A stretch of 14,038 nt of DNA from an uncultured Lachnospira sp. (GTDB lineage: Bacteria; Bacillota; Clostridia; Lachnospirales; Lachnospiraceae), in the NCBI GenBank assembly GCA_947169835.1, contig CAMVRH010000009.1:1-14038 (forward strand), written 5' to 3'. The translations under genes were made by a program, and so were the position numbers. The notes beneath the pieces are model-generated. The model saw only the letters and a program-made list of their open reading frames with translations. It was not told the DNA's origin and searched no databases. Positions 1 through 5,960 of this stretch are shown here, in pieces. The first letter of the stretch is position 1. Each line of letters begins with the position of its first letter.

Positions 1-8
1 TCAGTTAC

Positions 9-37
9 ATTTTACCAAAAATACAGCAAATAAACAA
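9..37 (-). promoter_or_regulatory. Candidate promoter for a gene beyond the left edge
   Basis: On the minus strand a TTGTTT box (32-37) lies 17 nt before a TAAAAT box (9-14). The -10 box is preceded by TG plus one base, the extended -10 form. It sits just beyond the prfA terminator, so it would start a new transcript leaving the window to the left. No coding sequence can be seen in bases 1-53. The match is by eye only, in AT-rich DNA. Confidence 0.38.
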
Positions 38-53
38 TAAAAATAGGTTACAT

Positions 54-86
54 AAAAAAGTACCCCTCCAGTCTCCTGAAGGGGTA
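54..86 (-). terminator. Rho-independent terminator after prfA
   Basis: Read on the minus strand, 61-86 folds into an 11-bp stem (TACCCCTTCAG paired with CTGGAGGGGTA, one G-U pair) closed by a GAGA tetraloop. The RNA then continues as CUUUUUU (54-60). It begins 17 nt past the prfA stop and is the clear end of the rpmE-DUF1385-prmC-prfA unit. The plus-strand side also has a short T run (TATTTTTAT), so it may work in both directions. Confidence 0.9.
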
Positions 87-102
87 TTTTTATATCATTT
101 TT

Positions 103-1170
103 TTATTCAACTTGCGCTAATTTTGCTGCCTGATCTGCTGCTATACAACCATCAATCAACTCTTCGATATCACCGTTTAGAATCTGCTCTAATCTGTGCG
201 ATGTAAGTTTGATTCTGTGGTCTGTAACACGTCCCTGTGGGAAGTTGTAAGTTCTAATCTTTTCTGATCTATCGCCTGAACCAATCTGGCTCTTTCTAGC
301 TGCAGATTCTTCATCCTGTTTCTTCTGGCACTCTAGTTCGTATAGTCTAGCTCTAAGTACTTTCAAAGCCTTGTCTTTGTTTTTAAGCTGTGACTTTTCA
401 TCCTGACATGAAATAACGATTCCAGTAGGGATATGTGTAAGTCTAACAGCTGAGTCTGTAGTATTTACGCACTGTCCACCGTTTCCTGATGCTCTAAACA
501 CATCGAATCGGCAATCATTCATATCAATTTCAATATCTACTTCTTCTGCCTCTGGCATTACTGCTACTGTGGCTGTAGATGTATGAATACGTCCACCTGA
601 CTCAGTAACCGGGATTCTCTGTACACGGTGAACTCCACTCTCGTACTTAAGCTTTGAGTATGCACCGTTACCGTTAACCATAAAGACTACTTCCTTAAAA
701 CCTCCCACTCCATTTTCATTTAGTGAGATAAGTTCAGTCTTCCATCCCATGTTGTCGGCATACATACAGTACATTCTATATAGTTCTGCGGCAAATAGAG
801 CAGCTTCATCGCCACCTGCTCCGCCACGAATCTCAACTACTACGTTCTTGTCATCATTTTCATCTTTTGGAAGAAGCAAAATCTTTAACTCATCTTCTAA
901 CTGAGCCTGACGTTCTTTCGCCTCGTTCATTTCTTCTTTGGCGAGGTCTTTTATCTCGTCATCAGACTCTTCATCTAGAATCATTAAACTCTCATCAATA
1001 GTCTCTTTGCATTTTTTGTACTCTTCAAAAGCCTCGACTATTGGCTCGAGGTCACTTTGCTCTTTCATCAATTTTCTATACTTGTTTTGATCATTAACTA
1101 CTTCTGGCTTAGTAAGCTGCTCATTTATTTCGTTAAATCTCTCAACAATCGCTTCTAACTTGTCAAACAT
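103..1170 (-). CDS. prfA: Peptide chain release factor 1 (RF1)
   Basis: RF1 reads UAA and UAG stop codons in the ribosomal A site and triggers peptide release. The 355-aa length is normal for the family. The codon-recognition motif P-V-T is at 187-189 (the PxT type of RF1, not the SPF of RF2) and the catalytic GGQ is at 231-233, close to the E. coli positions. The N-terminal third is charged and helical, as expected for domain 1. The residues flanking GGQ are unusual: G-N-G-G-Q-C-V-N, where E. coli has G-A-G-G-Q-H-V-N. The start is ATG at 1170, with a GAAAGGAAAGA stretch upstream as ribosome binding site. It lies 53 nt after prmC, whose product methylates the GGQ glutamine, so enzyme and substrate are co-encoded. 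A strong hairpin terminator follows. Confidence 0.97.
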   Translation of the reverse strand: MFDKLEAIVERFNEINEQLTKPEVVNDQNKYRKLMKEQSDLEPIVEAFEEYKKCKETIDESLMILDEESDDEIKDLAKEEMNEAKERQAQLEDELKILLLPKDENDDKNVVVEIRGGAGGDEAALFAAELYRMYCMYADNMGWKTELISLNENGVGGFKEVVFMVNGNGAYSKLKYESGVHRVQRIPVTESGGRIHTSTATVAVMPEAEEVDIEIDMNDCRFDVFRASGNGGQCVNTTDSAVRLTHIPTGIVISCQDEKSQLKNKDKALKVLRARLYELECQKKQDEESAARKSQIGSGDRSEKIRTYNFPQGRVTDHRIKLTSHRLEQILNGDIEELIDGCIAADQAAKLAQVE

Positions 1171-1223
1171 AATATCTTTCCTTTCAATCTCTAATTAATG
1201 GTTACTATATTATATTTGCCCAG

Positions 1224-2063
1224 CTAACCTTTCTTTGCGTAAATTACTCTATCATTCATCGCTAAATCCTTTTTGACTACTATGTCTTTGTAGCCGTTTT
1301 CCTTTAGTATATTTGAAACTTCTTCGGCCTGGTCAAAACCAATTTCAAAGAAGATCAATCCATTTTCATTCAAATAATCTTTTGCCTTTTTTGTTATTGC
1401 CTGGTAAAAGTCCAAACCACTCTCTCCACCATCTAACGCTAGGTGTGGATCGTGCATTTTTACTTCTTCTTCCAAGTTCTCAATTTCTTCTGTTCTGATA
1501 TATGGAGGATTTGAAACAATAACGTCAAACTTTCCCTCAATATTTTCAAACAAATCGGACTCTACAAAGGTAACATCTGTCTGATTGAGTGTATTGTTTT
1601 CCCTTGCTATGTCTAGTGCATCTTTTGAAATGTCTGCTGCCACAACCGTTGCATTGTCACACATATCACTGATAGTGATTGCGATACATCCAGAACCTGT
1701 ACACATATCTAGAACATTTAAGAAACTATCACCCACATACTTTACTACTTCATCCACCAAGATTTCAGTATCAAATCTAGGAATCAAAACATTCTCATTA
1801 ACTTTAAATGTAAGTCCCATAAATTCAGTCTCGCCTATTATGTGTTGAAGAGGAATGTGGTTTATTCTTTTTTCAACTGCTTCTTCTATTTGATCGGCCT
1901 GAACTTTACTAAGTTGCATATCTTGATTTGCAAAGTATTCGCTTTTTTTAATATCAGCAAAATGCTCTAAAAGAAGCCATATATCAACTGATGCGTCTGA
2001 AATACCAGCCGCATCAAGTTTATCTGTATTTTCTTTTACAAAATCTCTAACTAAAATTTCCAA
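1224..2063 (-). CDS. prmC: Release factor glutamine methyltransferase
   Basis: PrmC transfers a methyl group from S-adenosylmethionine to the side-chain nitrogen of the glutamine in the GGQ motif of RF1 and RF2. The 279-aa protein has an N-terminal helical domain (about 1-85) and a Rossmann methyltransferase fold. The SAM-binding motif is D-M-C-T-G-S-G (119-125), with Cys where Gly is usual. The family signature N-P-P-Y is at 185-188, preceded by S184, and an IPRFDTE segment lies at 94-100. The start is a TTG codon at 2063, with AGGA five bases upstream. The next Met is residue 49, which would remove most of the N-terminal domain, so TTG is the best choice. The start overlaps the end of the DUF1385 gene by 13 nt, suggesting translational coupling. 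prfA follows directly. Confidence 0.95.
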   Translation of the reverse strand: MEILVRDFVKENTDKLDAAGISDASVDIWLLLEHFADIKKSEYFANQDMQLSKVQADQIEEAVEKRINHIPLQHIIGETEFMGLTFKVNENVLIPRFDTEILVDEVVKYVGDSFLNVLDMCTGSGCIAITISDMCDNATVVAADISKDALDIARENNTLNQTDVTFVESDLFENIEGKFDVIVSNPPYIRTEEIENLEEEVKMHDPHLALDGGESGLDFYQAITKKAKDYLNENGLIFFEIGFDQAEEVSNILKENGYKDIVVKKDLAMNDRVIYAKKG

Positions 2064-3109
2064 TTGAATCCTGATCCTGTATTGTTGTCTCTCTTTGGCA
2101 AATCATGAGGTTCAGGTCTAACGTAAGACTGAGGTCTAGGAGTAGGTTTTCTTCTAGTTCTAACTTCCACTCCGTTATCTTCTAGATAAGCTTCCCAGTC
2201 AAATACTGCCTCTGTAGCCTCAATAGCCACTTCAATCATATCGTCAGAAGGTTCTCTTGTAGTAATCCTTTGCATCCAAAGTCCCGGTTTGCTCAAGATA
2301 TCTACAAACAAATTATCCTTTGACCCAGCCAATCTAATAAACTCGTATGAAAAGCCGGCAATCACTGGAACTAATAAAACTCTGATTCCATATCTTAGGA
2401 AAATGTTTTCCGGTCTAACTAGCAAGAAAACAATAATACTTATTAAGATAATTACAAATAAGAAACTTGTTCCACATCTTTTATGGAATCTAGAACTACT
2501 TCTAACATTTTCTACATTTAGTTCTTTTCCTGTTTCAATACAATTAATACACTTGTGCTCAGCACCGTGGTACATATATGTTCTTCTAATATCTTTTATT
2601 AAAGCAGTTAGTGCCAAATAAAGAATAAAGATAAGAACTTTCAATATACCCTCAATAATAGGCACTCTTTGCTTTGTGACCCAAGAAATATGTCTTTCCA
2701 TAATATCTGCTATAAACAATGGAAGAATCATAAATAGGGCTATCGCCAAAATAGCAGAAATTGCAATTGTAAATCCAATAATAAACTTTTCAGCCTTCTC
2801 GCCAAACTTTTTATTAAGCCAGTTTTCAAACTTGTCTGGCTCTATTTCTTCTTCATCTAAAAACTGTGAAGAATAAGTTAGTGCTCTTATTCCTAAAACC
2901 ATAGAATCCCATAGTTTAAAGATTCCTCTTACAAAAGGTATCCTAGCTAAAACGTTTTTCTCTGCTATATCTTTATGCGCACCAACTCTGCAGTCGATTT
3001 CTTTGTCGGCTGCTCTCACGGCTACTGCATATTTATCTTTATTTCTCATCATTATGCCTTCAAGTACGGCTTGTCCACCAATACCTGAACAAGGTAGTCT
3101 TTTTTTCAT
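2051..3109 (-). CDS. DUF1385 membrane protein (YqhQ-like)
   Basis: A 352-aa member of the DUF1385 family (B. subtilis YqhQ type); its biochemical role is not known to me. Signatures, numbered from the chosen start, are G-G-Q-A-V-L-E-G-I-M-M-R (11-22), H-G-A-E-H-K-C-I-N-C (181-190) and F-H-K-R-C-G-T-S-F (208-216). The His, Glu and Cys content suggests metal binding, which is inference. Hydrophobic segments near 110-136, 154-171, 215-232 and 240-257 indicate an inner-membrane protein. The tail after about 315 is polar and Arg/Pro-rich. The start is ATG at 3109 with AAGGAG seven bases upstream. A longer reading from 3157 would begin inside the rpmE terminator loop and adds 16 residues with no family match. 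It overlaps prmC by 13 nt. Confidence 0.88.
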   Translation of the reverse strand: MKKRLPCSGIGGQAVLEGIMMRNKDKYAVAVRAADKEIDCRVGAHKDIAEKNVLARIPFVRGIFKLWDSMVLGIRALTYSSQFLDEEEIEPDKFENWLNKKFGEKAEKFIIGFTIAISAILAIALFMILPLFIADIMERHISWVTKQRVPIIEGILKVLIFILYLALTALIKDIRRTYMYHGAEHKCINCIETGKELNVENVRSSSRFHKRCGTSFLFVIILISIIVFLLVRPENIFLRYGIRVLLVPVIAGFSYEFIRLAGSKDNLFVDILSKPGLWMQRITTREPSDDMIEVAIEATEAVFDWEAYLEDNGVEVRTRRKPTPRPQSYVRPEPHDLPKRDNNTGSGFNWKF

Positions 3110-3131
3110 CTGACAACTCCTTAAAGATATT

Positions 3132-3165
3132 AAAAAGAAAATGGGTTGAGAAAACATCTCAACCC
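3132..3165 (-). terminator. Hairpin terminator after rpmE
   Basis: On the minus strand GGGTTGAGA and TCTCAACCC (3143-3165) form a perfect 9-bp stem with loop TGTTT, followed by ATTTTCTTTTT. It starts 13 nt after the rpmE stop and 22 nt before the ribosome binding site of the DUF1385 gene. It should separate abundant L31 mRNA from the downstream genes, with read-through supplying DUF1385, prmC and prfA. Confidence 0.85.
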
Positions 3166-3178
3166 GTAATCTTTAATC

Positions 3179-3379
3179 TTATTTGATACCATACTTCTTA
3201 TTGAACTGGTCAACTCTACCACGAGCTGTAACAGCCTTCTGCTGTCCTGTATAGAAAGGATGACACTGTGAACAAATTTCCACGTGAATATCTTCCTTAG
3301 TAGAGCCAGTTACAAATGTGTTACCACAGTTACATGTAACTTTTGCTTCATGGTATTCTGGATGAATTCCTTTTCTCAT
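3179..3379 (-). CDS. rpmE: 50S ribosomal protein L31, zinc type
   Basis: L31 is a small protein of the large ribosomal subunit that bridges to the 30S head. Starting at the ATG at 3379 it has 66 residues, as in B. subtilis RpmE. Four cysteines, C16, C18, C36 and C39, form the zinc site of the C-plus type. The family pattern I-H-P near the start and C-H-P-F-Y-T-G (39-45) are present. A GTG codon three codons upstream (3388) is in frame, but it lies inside the GAGGTG ribosome binding site, six bases before the ATG, so it is not the start. The gene has its own promoter and leader, and a terminator follows it. Because this is the zinc-binding form, a zinc-free paralogue could exist elsewhere in the genome; none is visible here. 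Confidence 0.96.
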   Translation of the reverse strand: MRKGIHPEYHEAKVTCNCGNTFVTGSTKEDIHVEICSQCHPFYTGQQKAVTARGRVDQFNKKYGIK

Positions 3380-3478
3380 TTTTTTCACCTCTTCGAATAA
3401 TATATGAATTTTGGCTTATGCCAATTACTTGCCTTGAAATATCGAATATCCCGAACTTAGTTCGACAATTCAATAGCC
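3380..3478 (-). promoter_or_regulatory. Structured rpmE leader, candidate L31 autoregulatory RNA
   Basis: The 5' untranslated RNA of rpmE is about 98 nt long, far longer than a ribosome binding site needs. It can fold into a three-way junction. The closing stem is TTGAA (3469-3473) with TTCAA (3434-3438). Inside are one hairpin with stem CGAAC/GTTCG (3452-3464) and another, ATAT-TCG-ATAT (3439-3449). A further hairpin, TTGGC-ATAA-GCCAA (3411-3424), precedes the GAGGTG ribosome binding site. L31 leader motifs are known in Firmicutes and other groups, where L31 is thought to repress its own mRNA. I cannot confirm that this one matches a described model. Confidence 0.45.
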
Positions 3479-3483
3479 AAGTT

Positions 3484-3512
3484 ATTATAGCATAGGAGTA
3501 TTTTCTATGCAA
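3484..3512 (-). promoter_or_regulatory. rpmE promoter
   Basis: On the minus strand TTGCAT (3507-3512) is followed, after exactly 17 nt, by a perfect TATAAT (3484-3489). The -10 box is preceded by TATGC, giving the full extended -10 pattern TRTG-N-TATAAT. It lies between the rho stop and the rpmE start and predicts a transcription start near 3477. This makes rpmE independent of the upstream rho transcript. Confidence 0.72.
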
Positions 3513-3524
3513 CACTTATTTTAA

Positions 3525-3550
3525 AGCTAAAAACGGGTTATTTTTTAGCT
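3525..3550 (-). other. Inverted repeat across the rho stop codon
   Basis: AGCTAAAAA and TTTTTAGCT form a perfect 9-bp stem with an 8-nt loop, spanning the last rho codons and the stop. The stem is mostly A-U and is not followed by a clean U run (UUUAAAAUAAG), so it is at best a weak terminator. It may instead protect the mRNA 3' end or slow the ribosome at the stop. Confidence 0.35.
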
Positions 3551-4830
3551 ATAGACTTAACTCTTTGGACGAATTCGTCGTTGTTTTTAGTCTTGGCAAA
3601 AGTGTCCACAATCTGCTCTAATGCTTCTTCTTTTCTCATGCCACTCATCTCTTTTCTAATGAAGTTAGCGGCAAATACTTCATCATCTGATAGCAACAAA
3701 TCTTCTCTTCTAGTACTTGATTTTGCTATATCGATAGCTGGGAACAATCTTCTCTCAGATAGTGCTCTATCAAGAACAAGTTCCATATTACCAGTACCCT
3801 TAAATTCCTCGTACACTACATCGTCCATCTTACTTCCAGTATCAACTAACGCTGTAGCTAGCACTGTAAGACTTCCGCCCTCTCTCATAGTTCTGGCTGC
3901 GCCAAAGAACTTCTTAGGCATATGTAGTGCTGCTGGATCAAGACCACCTGATAGTGTTCTACCGCTTGCATTTACTGTTAAGTTGTAAGCTCTTGCAAGT
4001 CTTGTAATACTATCTAGAAGAATTATTACATCTTTGCCGTGCTCGACCAATCTCTTTGCACGCTCAAGCACCATCTCTGATACTTTCTTGTGATGCTCTG
4101 GTCTCTCGTCAAATGTTGAGTGAATAACTTCAACATTATCTCCCTGAATAGCCTCTTTAATATCAGTAACTTCCTCAGGTCTTTCATCTATCAAAAGAAT
4201 AATTATTTCCATCTCTGGATTATTCTTAAGCACTGCTTTTGCTGTCTCTTTCAAAAGTGTAGTTTTACCTGCCTTTGGCGGAGACACAATCATACCTCTT
4301 TGGCCTTTACCAATCGGACAAATCAAATCGACCATTCTCATAGCGATACTGTGTCCGTCAGTCTCTAGCGAGATTCTCTCATGAGGGAACACTGGTGTTA
4401 GATCGTCAAAACTTGGTCTGTTTATAACCTTATCCAAACTTTCGCCGTTTACTTGATCTACATAGTAGATGGCGCCAAAGTTCTCTCCTTCTCTCTTAGG
4501 ACGAACACGGCCTGTCACATAGTCACCAGTCTTAAGTCTAAATCTTCTAATCTGTGACTGCGCAACATATACATCATCATCGCCCGACAAATAGTTGTCA
4601 GATCTTAAGAATCCGTAACCATCCTGGCAAACTTCCAAAATACCTGTAGTAGTCTCGCCATTTTCGTTTGGCACTTCATCTTTGTGAGTGATTCCATCAT
4701 CCTTTGAATCAAGTTCAGCTAGCATATCCACTAACTGCTGCTTGCGAAGTGTTGATACACCCTTTATTCCTTTTTCTTTTGCAATCTCTCTTAATTCGCT
4801 TACTGGTAGAGCTGATAATTTTTCTTTCAT
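3538..4830 (-). CDS. rho: Transcription termination factor Rho
   Basis: Rho is a ring-shaped RNA-dependent ATPase that loads on nascent RNA and releases RNA polymerase. The 430-aa protein has a helical Rho-N domain (about 1-45, including L-P-V-S-E-L-R-E-I-A). The RNA-binding OSB domain includes G-Y-G-F-L-R-S (71-77) and the S-Q-I-R-R-F segment (92-97). The motor domain has Walker A P-P-K-A-G-K-T-T (184-191), the L-L-I-D-E-R-P-E-E segment (212-220), L-L-D-S-I-T-R-L-A-R (271-280) and the Q-loop region A-L-H-M-P-K-K-F-F-G (301-310). There is no large N-terminal insertion of the kind seen in Actinobacteria. The ATG at 4830 follows AAGGAG by five bases and the DUF4364 stop by 15 nt, so rho is probably co-transcribed from upstream, with no long leader of the enterobacterial type. 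Confidence 0.97.
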   Translation of the reverse strand: MKEKLSALPVSELREIAKEKGIKGVSTLRKQQLVDMLAELDSKDDGITHKDEVPNENGETTTGILEVCQDGYGFLRSDNYLSGDDDVYVAQSQIRRFRLKTGDYVTGRVRPKREGENFGAIYYVDQVNGESLDKVINRPSFDDLTPVFPHERISLETDGHSIAMRMVDLICPIGKGQRGMIVSPPKAGKTTLLKETAKAVLKNNPEMEIIILLIDERPEEVTDIKEAIQGDNVEVIHSTFDERPEHHKKVSEMVLERAKRLVEHGKDVIILLDSITRLARAYNLTVNASGRTLSGGLDPAALHMPKKFFGAARTMREGGSLTVLATALVDTGSKMDDVVYEEFKGTGNMELVLDRALSERRLFPAIDIAKSSTRREDLLLSDDEVFAANFIRKEMSGMRKEEALEQIVDTFAKTKNNDEFVQRVKSIAKK

Positions 4831-4845
4831 ATTAACTCCTTCGGG

Positions 4846-5370
4846 TTACTTACCCAGCTTTTCAATTATGTATTGATATATTTCCTGACTGTTATCTTTT
4901 GTATCAAATGCGCCACACATGTGAGATGCTGTTTCTCTGTCTGGTGCCGCTATATTAATCTCGATTAGTGTTCCGTCACCTTCTTTTACTTGGCAATGAA
5001 CAATGTAATCTCCGTTTGATGCCTGGTAGTAATCAGATGTAGTTCCGATTTCGTTACGAAGTTCATATTTGTTTTCAATCAAATACATATCAACCTCGTC
5101 CACGATAGAGTTAGAAATCTTGTTCTCAAAGAACTTCAAACTCTCTCTACCCTCTGCACTCAAGTGATAGTAAGTGGTGTTTCTGTTTTCGTTTGAGAAA
5201 ACAAATCCCGCCTCTATCAACTCATTCAAACACTTCTGCACTGTGAAATAGTTTGTGTACTCATTCTCAGTAAAGAACTGTGTAATCTGTGAGTTCGTCA
5301 AAGGGAAATCCACCTTGTCCAACATGTGCATTATTATTAACTTGTAAAGTACGACCATGTCTAATGCCAT
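4846..5370 (-). CDS. DUF4364 winged-helix protein
   Basis: A 174-aa protein of the DUF4364 family. The first 80 residues look like a winged helix-turn-helix: L-Y-K-L-I-I-M-H-M-L-D (8-18), then D-F-P-L-T-N-S-Q-I (21-29) and a helix with N-E-L-I-E-A-G-F-V (49-57), followed by a wing rich in Asn and Tyr. The C-terminal half is an alpha/beta domain of unknown role. A transcription regulator is a reasonable guess, but no ligand or target is visible. The start is ATG at 5370, seven bases after a GAGG that lies inside the ysxC coding end. An in-frame TTG five codons earlier (5385) is less likely. It begins two bases after the ysxC stop and ends 15 nt before rho, so it is probably translationally coupled to ysxC. 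Confidence 0.85.
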   Translation of the reverse strand: MALDMVVLYKLIIMHMLDKVDFPLTNSQITQFFTENEYTNYFTVQKCLNELIEAGFVFSNENRNTTYYHLSAEGRESLKFFENKISNSIVDEVDMYLIENKYELRNEIGTTSDYYQASNGDYIVHCQVKEGDGTLIEINIAAPDRETASHMCGAFDTKDNSQEIYQYIIEKLGK

Positions 5371-5372
5371 AA

Positions 5373-5960
5373 CTAATCCTCGCAAATCTGTTCTATTAAA
5401 TCTAATATTTCATCCTTGCCCTGCTTTGTAACCGCCGAGAAAGGAATAACAATAGTGTCTTTCACAACCCCTAAGCTTTCTTTAAGTATTTTAAGATTCT
5501 TTTGAACCTGACTTCTCTTTAGCTTATCTAACTTTGTGGCAATAATGATTGGATAAAAGCCCATCTCCAACATCCACTCATACATCTGTTTGTCATTCTT
5601 TGATGCCTCGTGTCTAATGTCCACAAGCAAAAAGACTGCACGAAGTTGCTCGGATGTGTTTAGATAGTTTTCTATCATTACACCCCATTTTTCTTTTTCT
5701 GATTTTGAAACTTTGGCATATCCATATCCAGGCAAGTCCACAAAGTATAGCTCTTTGTTTATATTGTAGTAATTAATAGTTTGGGTTTTTCCAGGGGAAG
5801 ATGATGTCCTGGCTAGAGCCTTTCTGTTTACAAGGCCATTGATAAGGGATGATTTTCCAACATTGGACTTACCAGCAAAAGCTATCTCAGGCATAGTGTT
5901 ATGAGGTAGCTTGCTAGTAACTCCACATACAGTTTCTAATTCTGCATTTTTAACTTTCAT
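5373..5960 (-). CDS. ysxC: Ribosome biogenesis GTPase YsxC/EngB
   Basis: EngB-family GTPase that acts in late assembly of the 50S ribosomal subunit. The 195-aa length is normal. The GTP-binding motifs are in order: G1 G-K-S-N-V-G-K-S-S (30-38), the G2 region around K-T-Q-T-I-N (58-63), G3 D-L-P-G-Y-G (75-80), G4 T-K-L-D-K (142-146) and G5 F-S-A (174-176). No extra domain is present. Its ATG overlaps the lon stop by one base (TAATG), the same lon-ysxC adjacency found in many Firmicutes. DUF4364 follows two bases after its TAG stop. The protein is cytoplasmic and ribosome-associated. Confidence 0.96.
   Translation of the reverse strand: MKVKNAELETVCGVTSKLPHNTMPEIAFAGKSNVGKSSLINGLVNRKALARTSSSPGKTQTINYYNINKELYFVDLPGYGYAKVSKSEKEKWGVMIENYLNTSEQLRAVFLLVDIRHEASKNDKQMYEWMLEMGFYPIIIATKLDKLKRSQVQKNLKILKESLGVVKDTIVIPFSAVTKQGKDEILDLIEQICED

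Noticed and set aside
1209-1214. TATAAT between prmC and prfA as a prfA promoter
   Set aside because: No TG-N extension and no -35 match at 16-18 nt; likely chance in AT-rich sequence.
3110-3157. Longer N-terminus for the DUF1385 protein starting at 3157
   Set aside because: This start lies in the rpmE terminator loop. The ATG at 3109 has AAGGAG at the right distance and gives the normal family start.
3380-3388. GTG start for rpmE at 3388
   Set aside because: The GTG is part of the GAGGTG ribosome binding site for the ATG at 3379, which gives the standard 66-residue L31.
5371-5385. TTG start for DUF4364 at 5385
   Set aside because: It would place the start inside the likely ribosome binding site of the ATG at 5370 and overlap ysxC further.
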